Assembly: GCF_019966495.1 (NCBI RefSeq)
Contig: NZ_JAIMIA010000044.1
Coordinates: 1-38,924 of the forward strand
Length of the DNA: 38,924 nucleotides
Origin: Tateyamaria pelophila
Lineage (GTDB): Bacteria > Pseudomonadota > Alphaproteobacteria > Rhodobacterales > Rhodobacteraceae
Direction of reading: 5' to 3'
Part shown: positions 14,501-23,190 of the stretch, piece by piece
How positions within the stretch are numbered: position 1 is the first letter of the stretch
Layout: each line of letters starts with the position of its first letter
Notes under the pieces: generated by a model
What the model was told of the DNA's origin: nothing
Database searches by the model: none
What the model saw: only the letters and a program-made list of their open reading frames with translations
Made by a program: the position numbers and the translations under genes

Positions 14501-16243
14501 ATGGAGACCAAGGCCAACTTCGTACTGATCGGCGCTGTGACGCTTCTGGGCATATTGGGTCTTCTGGGTCTTCTTGTCTGGTTCGCCAAAGTCGAGATCG
14601 ATCGTCAGTATGCGTGGTATGAGGTGTTGTTCGAAAGCGTCTCGGGCTTGGGCATGGCGGGAGATGTGCGCTACAACGGGTTGTCCGTTGGTCAGATCAT
14701 CGCACTGGATCTTGATGCGGACGATCCCAGCAAGGTGCGCGTCCGGATCGAGGTTGCGGCAGGCACGCCGATAAAGACCGACACGACCGCGCAACTGAAT
14801 TCACAGGGTGTCACCGGCGTCGCTTATGTATCGCTGACCGGCGGCAGCCCGGAGGCGCCGCTTTTGCGCGATGCCACCGATCCGACGGAAATCCCGGTGA
14901 TCCGGTCGCAACGTTCGGCAATACAGGCCCTGACCGAGGACGCCCCCGATATGGTGGCAGAAGCGGTGGAGGCGATCCGGGAAATCCGAAGTTTCCTGGG
15001 CGCCGAGAACCGGATTTTGGTATCCAATATTCTGCAAAATATTGAAAGTGCTTCCGGGAACCTGCAAGGCGCGCTTGCCGATTTTTCCGATATTTCCCGC
15101 ACCGTGTCCGACGGGACGGCCGAGATATCGAGATTCACCGGGCGACTGGATGATATCGGTTCAACGGTACAAACCTCACTTTTGAAAATCAACGAAACGC
15201 TCGACGTGGCCAAAATCGCGATTGCGGAGATTGAACCGACCCTGAAATCAGCGAGCGGAGCGTTCACGGCAGCGAAAAAGACCATCGGCGACGTCGACCG
15301 TTTTGTCGAAACGCGCGTGCCCACGATCGCGGATGAGTTGTCTTCTGCGATCGTGTCCATCGAAACGGCAACACTAGACCTGCGCGCCCAGCTGGACACG
15401 GTATTGGGGCAATTCGGCAGCACGAACGAGGTGGCAACGCAACGTTTCATCGAGCTTGAGGCAACCCTTGCCACCCTCGATGCGACCCTTGCGAGCGCAC
15501 AGACGTCGCTCGCCGCCGTCGAAAGCGCCTCTGTCACCTTCGAGGGACTGGTGGACGGCGAAGGAACGGCGCTTGTGCTGGATGCCCGCGCGACGCTTCG
15601 ATCCGTGCAAGGCGCCATCGCTGAAATGGACAGGATGTTGCAAGAGGACGTCCCCGCCATCGTGACGGATATCCGTGAGGCTGTCGCATCCGCCACGACA
15701 GTCGTCGATCAGGTTTCGACCGACGTCACCGCCTTTACCAAGCGGCTCGAACCGCTGGTGGCGACCGGCGAAGCGACGTTGAACGCCGCGACACAGACTC
15801 TTCAAAACGCCAATCGGACCTTTGCCAATCTGGATCAGGCCCTGACAACGACAGAGGAAACACTGAACGTCGCGCGCAGCACATTCGGACAGGCAGAAAC
15901 GATCATCGCTACGGATTTGGGGCCCGCCATCACTGATGTTCGCACCGCCGCTGGCCAATTCGAGACGACGATGGCCACCTTGTCGGAAGATCTGCCCGCG
16001 ATCACCGCCGATCTGCGCAGGGTCATGGCACAGTCGATGGACGTCATTCAGAACATCGACAACACGGTCGCAACCACCGCACCGCCGATCCAAGCCTTTG
16101 CGCAGACCGGATTGCCGGAATTCACCAAATTCGCACGCGAAGCACAGCAGTTGGTCTATCGTTTGGAACAATTGGCCAAAAAGATGGAACGCGATCCGGC
16201 GCGGTTCTTTTTCGGCAACAACGTGCCAGAATTCAGGAGATAA
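14501..16243 (+). CDS. mlaD: MCE-domain protein (MlaD-like) with long helical C-terminus
   Basis: The 580-residue protein has one N-terminal membrane helix (about residues 6-28, FVLIGAVTLLGILGLLGLLVWF). An MCE domain follows (about 38-120, with VSGLGMAGDVRYNGLSVGQI and the family's GVTGVAYVSLTGG). From about 135 to 560 the protein is Ala/Thr/Ser/Glu-rich and almost entirely helical, with heptad-like spacing. E. coli MlaD has only about 180 residues; a long helical tail is reported for other MCE proteins, where it forms a tube or needle across the periplasm. It probably binds lipids and bridges the envelope. It is the third gene of the operon, six bases after mlaF. Confidence 0.88.
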   Translation: METKANFVLIGAVTLLGILGLLGLLVWFAKVEIDRQYAWYEVLFESVSGLGMAGDVRYNGLSVGQIIALDLDADDPSKVRVRIEVAAGTPIKTDTTAQLNSQGVTGVAYVSLTGGSPEAPLLRDATDPTEIPVIRSQRSAIQALTEDAPDMVAEAVEAIREIRSFLGAENRILVSNILQNIESASGNLQGALADFSDISRTVSDGTAEISRFTGRLDDIGSTVQTSLLKINETLDVAKIAIAEIEPTLKSASGAFTAAKKTIGDVDRFVETRVPTIADELSSAIVSIETATLDLRAQLDTVLGQFGSTNEVATQRFIELEATLATLDATLASAQTSLAAVESASVTFEGLVDGEGTALVLDARATLRSVQGAIAEMDRMLQEDVPAIVTDIREAVASATTVVDQVSTDVTAFTKRLEPLVATGEATLNAATQTLQNANRTFANLDQALTTTEETLNVARSTFGQAETIIATDLGPAITDVRTAAGQFETTMATLSEDLPAITADLRRVMAQSMDVIQNIDNTVATTAPPIQAFAQTGLPEFTKFAREAQQLVYRLEQLAKKMERDPARFFFGNNVPEFRR

Positions 16244-16249
16244 ACGATC

Positions 16250-16873
16250 ATGACAATACGCGTCGCGCTGCGTTTGGCTATGTTGATGCTGGGTCTGACG
16301 GTCTTGGCCGGGTGCTCTGCCATTTCGAGTATTCAGTCCGCGTCCACGCCGCTGAACACCTACGAGCTCAGTCCGTTGCCCGCGGGCACAGTGCCAGCGG
16401 CGCGGGGGCAACGCCATCTGGAGGTTGCCTTACCGACCGCCACGGGCGCCTTGACGAGCGATCGCATCGTGATCAAGCCAACGCCATTGCAAGTTCAATC
16501 GCTGCCGGATGCCCGCTGGGTCAATGAAACGATCGACCATGTTCAGCTGCTTCTGGTGCGTTCACTGGCCAATTCCGGACGGTTCGCTCTGGTCACCGCT
16601 GCGGGGACCGGACCTGCGCCGGATTATGTTCTTCTAACGGATTTGCTGGCCTTTCAGGCCGAGGTCGTCGGCGACGGTTTGACCGTTGTCATCCAAACGC
16701 GCATGACCGTGCTGAGCGATACCGACGGCAGGGTCATCTCCTCGCGCAGTTTCAGCACATCCAGACCCGCGGCCGATTCATCAGCGGACCAGGTCGCTTC
16801 CGCCTTTGATGACGCCATGACGCAGCAGCTGACGGAAGTAATCACCTGGTTGGTGGGAATTCGCGGCGTTTGA
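16250..16873 (+). CDS. ABC-type transport auxiliary lipoprotein (PqiC/DUF330-like)
   Basis: The 207-residue protein is an outer-membrane lipoprotein by sequence. A signal peptide ends in the lipobox L-A-G-C22. The rest fits the ABC_trans_aux family: a short N-terminal strand (TYELSPLP), then RIVIKPTPLQVQSLPDARWVNE and a C-terminal FDDAMTQQLTEVITWL. Related PqiC proteins pair with MCE proteins, so it probably anchors the MCE needle at the outer membrane. AGGAG precedes the ATG. It is the last gene of the Mla-like operon. No MlaA or MlaC homologue is present in the window. Confidence 0.82.
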   Translation: MTIRVALRLAMLMLGLTVLAGCSAISSIQSASTPLNTYELSPLPAGTVPAARGQRHLEVALPTATGALTSDRIVIKPTPLQVQSLPDARWVNETIDHVQLLLVRSLANSGRFALVTAAGTGPAPDYVLLTDLLAFQAEVVGDGLTVVIQTRMTVLSDTDGRVISSRSFSTSRPAADSSADQVASAFDDAMTQQLTEVITWLVGIRGV

Positions 16874-17100
16874 GCGCGCTCCCGCAAATTTGACTGGCAT
16901 GATCGAAACACACCTGACTTAGCCGAAGCGGGCTGGCTACGGTGGCCGAAGGCAATCATTCAGCTCCCGATTTGGCATTGTGCGGAACAGAGCTCTGGCG
17001 TGAACGGCCGGTAGACAACTGCGGCAAGCGACAGCCAAAGCTCGGCGATCTCGCTCGGTTCGTTACAGGCTACGGTGTTGAAGCTTGTAGTTTATCTCGA

Positions 17101-17114
17101 TTTATTATGATAAA
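17101..17114. promoter_or_regulatory. Palindromic operator-like site upstream of the GntR gene
   Basis: TTTATTATGATAAA is a near-perfect 14-bp dyad (ideal TTTATCATGATAAA). It lies 44 bases upstream of the GntR-family gene in an AT-rich patch. The same motif recurs twice upstream of the peptide transporter operon (18666-18708). FadR-type dimers bind dyads of this size, so autoregulation is likely by inference. Confidence 0.6.
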
Positions 17115-17157
17115 TTCTGAGGTACACAAATCTGTCCCCTTCGCCTAGAAATTCATC

Positions 17158-17946
17158 ATGAAGAAAAGCACCGTCCAACCCATCAACCCCAAAATTACGG
17201 ACGCGCCGCGCGCTCTAAAGCGATCGCGTCCGGTGCAGGTGGCCGACCAGATCAAGCGTTGGGTCGTCGAACGCGATTTGCGCAAGGGCGACAAACTGCC
17301 AAATGAAGCCGCGATGATTGCGCAGTTCGGGGTGTCGAAAGGCACGGTACGCGAGGCAATGCGAATACTTGAGGCGCAGGGATTGACCGTGACAAAGACC
17401 GGTCCCGGCGGCGGCAGCTCGGTCGGAGAAGTCAGCAAGGACCGGGCGATGTCGTTGCTTGGCAACTACTTCTATTTCAAGGATTTGTCGCTGTCGGACA
17501 TCTATGAAATGCGCAAGCTGCTGGAGCCGGAATTGGTGGCCAAACTGGCCGGAAATCTGGACGCGGAGACGCTGTCGGATCTGCGCGAGATGGCGCACCA
17601 GCATCCAGAGCCTGCGCAGACGCCCGAAGAAGAAAAGCAGCAGCATATCTCGTCGCTGGTGTTTCATGCGCGGCTCGCCGATGCCGCCGACAACGATTTG
17701 ATGGGGTTTGTGATTTCCTTCATGGCGCGCATCCTGTCGGACCTGACCGTGTATCGTCGCCTCTATGCCACGCCCAACAAGGAACTGTGGGCGCGGGGCC
17801 GTACGCACCAAATCGACCTCGTCGAAGCGCTGGAAAAGGGCGATAGCGCACGCGCGCGTGCCATCATGCTCTCCCATATGGAGGGGGCGGAGCGGATGAT
17901 GAACGTGCAGGAAATGCGGATCACGCGGGAATTCATGGCAGAGTAG
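17158..17946 (+). CDS. GntR family (FadR/FCD subfamily) transcriptional regulator
   Basis: The 262-residue protein has an N-terminal winged helix at about residues 25-95: VQVADQIKRWVVERDLRKGDKLPNE and then FGVSKGTVREAMRILEAQGL, the standard GntR DNA-binding signature. The C-terminal part (about 110-250) is the helical FCD ligand domain with the usual acidic and histidine residues (EMRKLLEP and H.RLADAADND). Members of this subfamily sense small carboxylates, sugars or amino acid derivatives. It likely controls the convergent DUF1028 gene and the peptide ABC operon, because both regions carry the same palindrome. Its stop lies 5 bases from the end of the convergent DUF1028 gene. The Shine-Dalgarno sequence is weak. 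Confidence 0.88.
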   Translation: MKKSTVQPINPKITDAPRALKRSRPVQVADQIKRWVVERDLRKGDKLPNEAAMIAQFGVSKGTVREAMRILEAQGLTVTKTGPGGGSSVGEVSKDRAMSLLGNYFYFKDLSLSDIYEMRKLLEPELVAKLAGNLDAETLSDLREMAHQHPEPAQTPEEEKQQHISSLVFHARLADAADNDLMGFVISFMARILSDLTVYRRLYATPNKELWARGRTHQIDLVEALEKGDSARARAIMLSHMEGAERMMNVQEMRITREFMAE

Positions 17947-17951
17947 GGGGC

Positions 17952-18635
17952 TTAGGTCGCGCGTCTTCCCGCTCTGTGCGGTGCGCGGTTGCGGTCTGAC
18001 TTCACGGGAGCTTCGTTTAGCCAGTTTGCATAGGGTGGCTGGCTGACCCGTTCAGAAAGCGCCGCCAGGTCGTCAAGCGGTGTGGCGCTATAGTCGATCC
18101 GCAGGTCGATCGGGGGCGCCATAGGGCTGAGCACAAGCAGGGCTGCGGATTGCAGCCCGCGCACATCCGAACCGGCGGCTTCGGCGGCACACAGCGCCGC
18201 AATCAGACGCTGCGCGGCACTGCCGGAACCGGTGTCGAAACCGTCGATCAACGCGTCCAGAACGCTGGGCGATTTGATCATATTTCCGGCCACGATCATA
18301 TTCGGGGCGACAATCGTATCGGCGAAAGGCACGCTGGCGTCTCCCGTGAATCCGGCTGCGCCGCCGGACTTGTCCAGAACGGCAAGCTGGCGATACGCGC
18401 GCCCGGTATCGGCTTCCGTGAGGTCTGCGACCACATCAGCGGCCCGCTCACCCGCATAAAGACGCCGCATGGCATCGTCGCGCCAGAACGTGCTGGGCGC
18501 TGTACCCTGAGAGGCGCACAGACCCGATTCGATATCACCGCGCAGAACCCAGCCCCCGACACACAGACTACCCGTTGCAGCTGCCCCTGCGTAAGCGCCT
18601 GTTTTTTCGTCATATGTCAGAATGGAAAATGTCAT
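17952..18635 (-). CDS. DUF1028 protein (Ntn-hydrolase-like)
   Basis: The protein has about 227 residues. The N-terminus TFSILTYDEKTGAYAGAAAT matches the DUF1028 family, which is predicted to have an Ntn-hydrolase fold and is often next to peptide transporters. Family hallmarks include GIES-like and CASQGTAP segments, GFTGDAS, then IVAGNMI and a GSGSAAQRL segment. The start at 18635 has AGAGGG upstream; an upstream in-frame ATG at 18701 lies inside the operator region and is unlikely. The gene is divergent from the peptide ABC operon, with a 97-base gap carrying two palindromes, and may process or hydrolyse the imported compound. The reaction is unproven. Confidence 0.85.
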   Translation of the reverse strand: MTFSILTYDEKTGAYAGAAATGSLCVGGWVLRGDIESGLCASQGTAPSTFWRDDAMRRLYAGERAADVVADLTEADTGRAYRQLAVLDKSGGAAGFTGDASVPFADTIVAPNMIVAGNMIKSPSVLDALIDGFDTGSGSAAQRLIAALCAAEAAGSDVRGLQSAALLVLSPMAPPIDLRIDYSATPLDDLAALSERVSQPPYANWLNEAPVKSDRNRAPHRAGRRAT

Positions 18636-18665
18636 GACGCGCCCTCTGAAACAATTGTTCTTGTA

Positions 18666-18708
18666 TTTATCATGAGAATTTGAGCAGATACAATTAATCA
18701 TGATAAAT
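18666..18708. promoter_or_regulatory. Two GntR-type palindromes in the DUF1028/peptide-transporter divergent promoter
   Basis: TTTATCATGAGAAT (18666-18679) and ATTAATCATGATAAAT (18693-18708) share the ATCATGA core with the site before the GntR gene. Their centres are about 28 bp apart, and the second ends 24 bases before the binding-protein start. They sit in an AT-rich gap between divergent genes. Repression of both directions by the GntR regulator is inferred. Confidence 0.6.
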
Positions 18709-18732
18709 AAGATCTAACAGAGAGGATATGCC

Positions 18733-20307
18733 ATGACCTTCCTAACTCTAACCCGTCGCGCAGTATTGGCGGCCACGGCTGCAACGGCGCTGGCGCTGTC
18801 TGCGGGCGGTGCGATGGCGCAGACGCCGGAGAATGTGCTTATCGTTGGTCAAATCGCGGAACCGCAAGCGCTTGACCCCGCCGCCGTGACGGCCGTCAAC
18901 GACTTCCGCATTCTGATGAATATCTATGACGGCTTGGTCCGTTACAAGGACGGCACGCTTGAGCCCGAACCCGCATTAGCGACAGACTGGACGATTTCAG
19001 AGGATGGCACCGTCTACACCTTTACCCTGCGAGAAGGGGTGACGTTCCATGATGGCAGCGCCTTTGATGCCGAGGCGGTGAAGTTCAACTTCGACCGGAT
19101 GCTGGATGAGGCGCACCCTTATCACGATACGGGTCCGTTCCCGCTGGCCTTCTTCTTTTCTTCGGTGGAAAGCGTCGATGTGATCGATCCGCAAACGGTA
19201 TCCTTCACGCTCAGCGGGCCTTATGCTCCTTTCCTGTCCAACCTGGCCTATCCCACCGGGCTGATCGTCTCGCCCGCAGCGGTCATGGAACACGGCGCGG
19301 ATTTCGGGCGCAATCCATCGGGTACGGGCGCGTTTACATTCGGCGAGTGGCGCAGCAACGAGGCCGTCGTTGTGCAGGCAAACCCGGACTATTGGGACGG
19401 CGCGCCAGAACTTGAAACCGTCGTCTTTCGCCCGATTACCGACGCCAACACCCGCACGGCGGAAATGCTGGCCGGGGGCATTGATCTGATGGTCGAAGTC
19501 CCGCCCGTGGCACTCAGTGAGTTTCAGGGCGACGCCTACACCGTGCATGAACAGGCGGGCCCGCATGTCTGGTTCCTGATCCTGAACGCCAAGGAAGGCC
19601 CCTTTGCGGATGTCCGTGTGCGGCAAGCGGCCAACTATGCGATCAACAAGGAAGCAATTGTAAACGACGTGCTGGAAGGTACGGCCGAAGTGGCCGCGGG
19701 CCCAACCCCGCCTGCCTTTGCATGGGCTTACAACCCGGATCTGGAGCCCTATCCCTATGATCCTGACCGCGCACGCGCATTGCTGGCCGAGGCAGGCGCC
19801 GAAGGGGCAGAGCTGACATTCTATGTCACCGAAGGCGGCTCGGGCATGTTGGACCCGGTGGCCATGGGCACTGCGATTCAGGCCGATCTCGAGGCCGTGG
19901 GTCTGGATGTGACAATCGAGACCTATGAATGGAACACGTTCCTTGGAAACGTGAACCCCGGCCTTGAAGGCAAAGCCGACATGGCCGAGATGGCATGGAT
20001 GACCAACGACCCCGACACGCTGCCGTTTCTTGCGCTGCGCACCGAGGCCTGGCCAGACAAGGGCGGGTTCAATTCGGGCTATTATTCCAACCCGGAAGTT
20101 GATGCGCTCCTCGACGCGGCCCGCGTCGAGACCGACCAAGCCGAGCGTGCGCGTCTGTACAAAGAGATGCAGGTGATCGTTCAGCAAGACGCGCCATGGG
20201 TCTTTGTCGCAAACTGGAAACAGAACGCGGTGACATCTGACCGTGTCGGCGGCTTCACGTTGCAGCCTTCGTTCTTCCTGCTTCTGGATGACGTGACAAA
20301 GAACTGA
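18733..20307 (+). CDS. Peptide/opine-type ABC transporter substrate-binding protein (SBP family 5)
   Basis: The 524-residue periplasmic receptor is for a DppABCDF-type importer. The signal peptide carries twin arginines (TRRAVLAAT, cleavage near AMAQT), so Tat export is possible. Family 5 landmarks include IAEPQALDPAAVTAVNDFRI near the N-terminus, GLVRYKDGTLEPEPALATDW, VTFHDGSAFDAEAVKFNFDR and the C-terminal APWVFVANWKQ. Substrates of the family are di/oligopeptides, opines, nickel or glutathione; the exact ligand is unknown. GAGG precedes the ATG. A strong stem-loop follows the stop codon, and the permease gene comes 55 bases later. Confidence 0.92.
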   Translation: MTFLTLTRRAVLAATAATALALSAGGAMAQTPENVLIVGQIAEPQALDPAAVTAVNDFRILMNIYDGLVRYKDGTLEPEPALATDWTISEDGTVYTFTLREGVTFHDGSAFDAEAVKFNFDRMLDEAHPYHDTGPFPLAFFFSSVESVDVIDPQTVSFTLSGPYAPFLSNLAYPTGLIVSPAAVMEHGADFGRNPSGTGAFTFGEWRSNEAVVVQANPDYWDGAPELETVVFRPITDANTRTAEMLAGGIDLMVEVPPVALSEFQGDAYTVHEQAGPHVWFLILNAKEGPFADVRVRQAANYAINKEAIVNDVLEGTAEVAAGPTPPAFAWAYNPDLEPYPYDPDRARALLAEAGAEGAELTFYVTEGGSGMLDPVAMGTAIQADLEAVGLDVTIETYEWNTFLGNVNPGLEGKADMAEMAWMTNDPDTLPFLALRTEAWPDKGGFNSGYYSNPEVDALLDAARVETDQAERARLYKEMQVIVQQDAPWVFVANWKQNAVTSDRVGGFTLQPSFFLLLDDVTKN

Positions 20308-20316
20308 TCCGAAGCG

Positions 20317-20342
20317 GCGCGGCCCCTCGGGTGGGGCTGCGC
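20317..20342 (+). terminator. Stem-loop after the binding-protein gene (RNA-stabilising hairpin or attenuator)
   Basis: GCGCGGCCCC and GGGGCTGCGC form a 10-bp stem (one G-U pair) around a 6-base loop, starting 9 bases after the stop codon. No T-run follows, so it is more likely a 3' mRNA-protecting hairpin that raises binding-protein levels than a true terminator. Confidence 0.55.
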
Positions 20343-20362
20343 TGACACGGCGGAGTGAGCCC

Positions 20363-21310
20363 ATGACCGGTTACATCCTAAAGCGGCTCGTCTCGGCCAT
20401 CCCGGTGTTGCTCGGCATCAGCGTGATCGTTTTCCTGATCATGGCGATGATCCCGGGTGATCCGGCGACTGCGATCCTTGGGTCTTATGCCACTCCCGAA
20501 AACGTGGAAAAGCTGAACCGCGACCTGGGTTTGGATCAGGGCCTTGTGCCCCGGTATTTCATCTGGCTCGGCAATATGCTGCAGGGCGATTTCGGGCGCA
20601 GTTTTGCCCTGAACCGGCCCGTGCTGGACGAGGTCCTTGACCGGTTTGGCGCAACGTTGATCCTCGCGGGAACGTCTTTTGTCCTGTGCTCCGTTCTGGG
20701 TATTGCGGCGGGGGTGATCTCGGCGGCACGGCAATACGGATTTGCCGACAAGGCGATCACCTTTGTGGTTCTTTTGGGGATTTCGATCCCGTCTTTCTTT
20801 CTTGGCATGATGATGATCCTTATTTTTGCCGTGCAGCTGCGGTGGTTCCCTGTGTCGGGCATGTGGCCGATCTACGGGGATCGAAATCTCTGGGTGTTGA
20901 TGGATCACCTTGCAATGCCGGCGTTTGCTTTGGCCGTGGTGGCAACAGGCGTGATTGCGCGTCTGGCGCGCTCGGCCATGCTGGAAGTCTTGCGTCAGGA
21001 TTTCATCCGCACGGCGCGGGCCAAGGGTGTGCATGAGCGCCGCGTGATATGGCGGCACGCCTTGCGGGCCGCGATGGTTTCCATCATTCCGATTCTGGGT
21101 ATTCAGGCGGGGTTCGTGCTGTCGGGTGCGGTCTATATCGAAATGGTGTTCCAATGGCCCGGCGTTGGCCGGATGCTGGTTGATGCGATCCTGAAACGCG
21201 ACATTCTGCTGGTGCAGGGCGGGGTGGTGTTCATTGCAGCATGCTATGTCCTGTTCAACATCATGGTGGACGTGGCGCAAGCCCTGCTTGATCCGCGGAT
21301 CAAGACATGA
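20363..21310 (+). CDS. Peptide ABC transporter permease, DppB type
   Basis: The 315-residue inner-membrane protein has about six helices. It opens with the DppB/OppB signature (ILKRLVSAIPVLLGISVIVF and MIPGDPA). The conserved cytoplasmic EAA loop is present: EVLRQDFIRTARAKGVHERR. The first periplasmic part contains GLVPRYFIWLGNMLQGDFG, as usual. It pairs with the DppC half of the fused downstream protein. Its last bases overlap the next start codon (ATGA-type). Confidence 0.93.
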   Translation: MTGYILKRLVSAIPVLLGISVIVFLIMAMIPGDPATAILGSYATPENVEKLNRDLGLDQGLVPRYFIWLGNMLQGDFGRSFALNRPVLDEVLDRFGATLILAGTSFVLCSVLGIAAGVISAARQYGFADKAITFVVLLGISIPSFFLGMMMILIFAVQLRWFPVSGMWPIYGDRNLWVLMDHLAMPAFALAVVATGVIARLARSAMLEVLRQDFIRTARAKGVHERRVIWRHALRAAMVSIIPILGIQAGFVLSGAVYIEMVFQWPGVGRMLVDAILKRDILLVQGGVVFIAACYVLFNIMVDVAQALLDPRIKT

Positions 21311-23190
21311 TGGCCTTTCTCAAATTGCTGGCCCGCAATCGTCTGGCCTTGGCGGGGCTGATCGTTATCGGGATGGTCGTCGTGCTGGCGCTGATCACGC
21401 CACTTTTGCCATTGGCCGATCCAGACGTGACGGACACACCCAACCGGTTCAAACCGCCGTTCAGCGAAGGGGCCATTCTGGGCACGGACCATCTGGGGCG
21501 TGATCTTCTCAGCCGCCTGATGTGGGGCACGCGGCTGAGCCTTGCCATGGGCTTGGCCGCCGCGATCATTGCCGCGACCATCGGATCTGCCATCGGGATC
21601 ATCGCGGGTTATTACGGTGGACGGACAGACAATATCATCATGCGCGGCGTCGATATGTTGATGGCCTTTCCCTACATCCTTCTGGCGCTGGCCATTGTCG
21701 CAGCCCTTGGTCCGGGGCTGATGAACGCCCTCATCGCTGTGGCCGCCGTCAACGTGCCCTTCTTTGCGCGCAACATTCGCGGGATCACGGTGGGTATCGC
21801 CCACAAGGAGTTTGTCGATGCCGCGCGTCTGGCCGGAATGCGTGACCGCGAAATCATCGTGGCCGAAGTGCTGCCAAATGTTCTGCCCGTGATCGTCATC
21901 GCCATGTCCACGACTGTCGGCTGGATGATCCTTGAAACGGCGGGACTGTCGTTCCTTGGCCTTGGGTCACAACCGCCCCAAGCCGATTTGGGGTCCATGC
22001 TGGGAGAGGCCCGTTCAGCGCTGATCACAAATCCACATACGTCCATCGTGCCGGGCGCGATGATCCTGATCATCGTGATGGCGATCAACCTGTTGGGCGA
22101 CGGCGTGCGCGACGCACTTGATCCGCGCCTGAAGTCCGGCGCACTGAGCCGCCCGATGCCTGCAACCACAGTGGATCGCCAAGGCGCTGTGCCTGCCGCC
22201 AAGACGGAAAGCCTTCTTGATATCGCGGGCTTGCGGACTGAATTTCGGGTGCGCGACCGCCTCTACAAGGCCGTCAGCGGTGTTGATCTGCATGTGGAAA
22301 AGGGCGAATGCCTTGGGATCATTGGCGAAAGCGGGTCGGGCAAATCGGTGACGGCCCTCAGTGTCATGGGCCTTGTCGCGTCGCCGCCGGGCGTCATCAC
22401 CGGCGGTGCAGTCCATTTTGACGGCAAGGAAATCATCGGTGCCCCGTACGAGGTGCTGCGCTCTCTGCGCGGGCGGAGAGTGGCCTACATCTTTCAGGAT
22501 CCGCTTGCCACACTGCATCCGCTTTACAAGGTCGGGGATCAACTGATCGAGGCGATCCAATCCCACGACTCTGTTTCAAGTGCCGACGCGCGCAGCCGTG
22601 CGATCGGCCTGCTCAAATCCGTGCGCATTCCCAACGCAGAAAGTCGGATCGAAAGCTATCCCTATGAGATGTCGGGCGGGATGCGTCAACGCGTCGGGAT
22701 CGCCATGGCGCTGGCCAATAATCCCGATGTGATAATCGCCGATGAACCGACTACGGCATTGGATGTTACCGTTCAAGCGCAAATCCTCTCTGTGCTCAGT
22801 GACTTGCGCCGCGAACGGGGACTGGCGATCATTTTCATCACCCATGATTTCGGGGTCGTTGGTCAGTTGTGCGACCGCGTCGCCGTCATGTATGCGGGCC
22901 AGATCGTCGAAGAAGGACCAACGGCCGCGGTTCTGCGCAATCCGCAGCACCCCTATACCAGCCGATTGATAGACTGCGTTCCGACATTGGGCGGCGGGCA
23001 ACGCAAACTGTCCGCCATTCCCGGACTGCCGCCTGTCGTGGACAACTTGCCGGTTGGATGTGCCTTCGCCGAGCGGTGCGACAAGGCCCATGCCGATTGC
23101 CGCGCGGGCCCCGTCGAGCTGGTGAAAACCGAAGAGGCAAGAAAGACCCGTTGCTTGTTCCCCGAAGTTGTATCGGAGCGCAGCGCATGA
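21307..23190 (+). CDS. Fused peptide ABC permease (DppC) and ATPase (DppD)
   Basis: The 627-residue protein joins two usually separate subunits. Residues about 1-280 are a DppC permease: GTDHLGRDLLSRLMWGTR, the EAA loop EFVDAARLAGMRDREII and six helices ending in NLLGDGVRDALDPRLK. After a short linker (about 281-305) comes a DppD-type ATPase, with Walker A GESGSGKS (about 343-350), signature MSGGMRQRVGIAMAL, Walker B VIIADEPTTALD and a switch histidine (FITHD). It also has the C-terminal oligopeptide-family extension with cysteines (CAFAERCDKAHADC). Fusion fixes a 1:1 ratio and places the ATPase next to its permease. The start is ATGATG overlapping the previous stop, and the stop overlaps the next start. 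Confidence 0.92.
   Translation: MMAFLKLLARNRLALAGLIVIGMVVVLALITPLLPLADPDVTDTPNRFKPPFSEGAILGTDHLGRDLLSRLMWGTRLSLAMGLAAAIIAATIGSAIGIIAGYYGGRTDNIIMRGVDMLMAFPYILLALAIVAALGPGLMNALIAVAAVNVPFFARNIRGITVGIAHKEFVDAARLAGMRDREIIVAEVLPNVLPVIVIAMSTTVGWMILETAGLSFLGLGSQPPQADLGSMLGEARSALITNPHTSIVPGAMILIIVMAINLLGDGVRDALDPRLKSGALSRPMPATTVDRQGAVPAAKTESLLDIAGLRTEFRVRDRLYKAVSGVDLHVEKGECLGIIGESGSGKSVTALSVMGLVASPPGVITGGAVHFDGKEIIGAPYEVLRSLRGRRVAYIFQDPLATLHPLYKVGDQLIEAIQSHDSVSSADARSRAIGLLKSVRIPNAESRIESYPYEMSGGMRQRVGIAMALANNPDVIIADEPTTALDVTVQAQILSVLSDLRRERGLAIIFITHDFGVVGQLCDRVAVMYAGQIVEEGPTAAVLRNPQHPYTSRLIDCVPTLGGGQRKLSAIPGLPPVVDNLPVGCAFAERCDKAHADCRAGPVELVKTEEARKTRCLFPEVVSERSA

Noticed and set aside
18997-20364. 455-codon open frame antisense to the peptide-binding protein gene
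   Set aside because: The plus strand encodes a clear family 5 binding protein. The antisense translation is rich in Arg, His and Cys and matches no family, so it is a GC-driven shadow.
22869-23186. Upstream extension of the DppF reading frame
   Set aside because: It overlaps the coding end of the fused DppCD gene, reads as an Arg-rich shadow, and the ATGA overlap at 23187 gives a normal DppF start.
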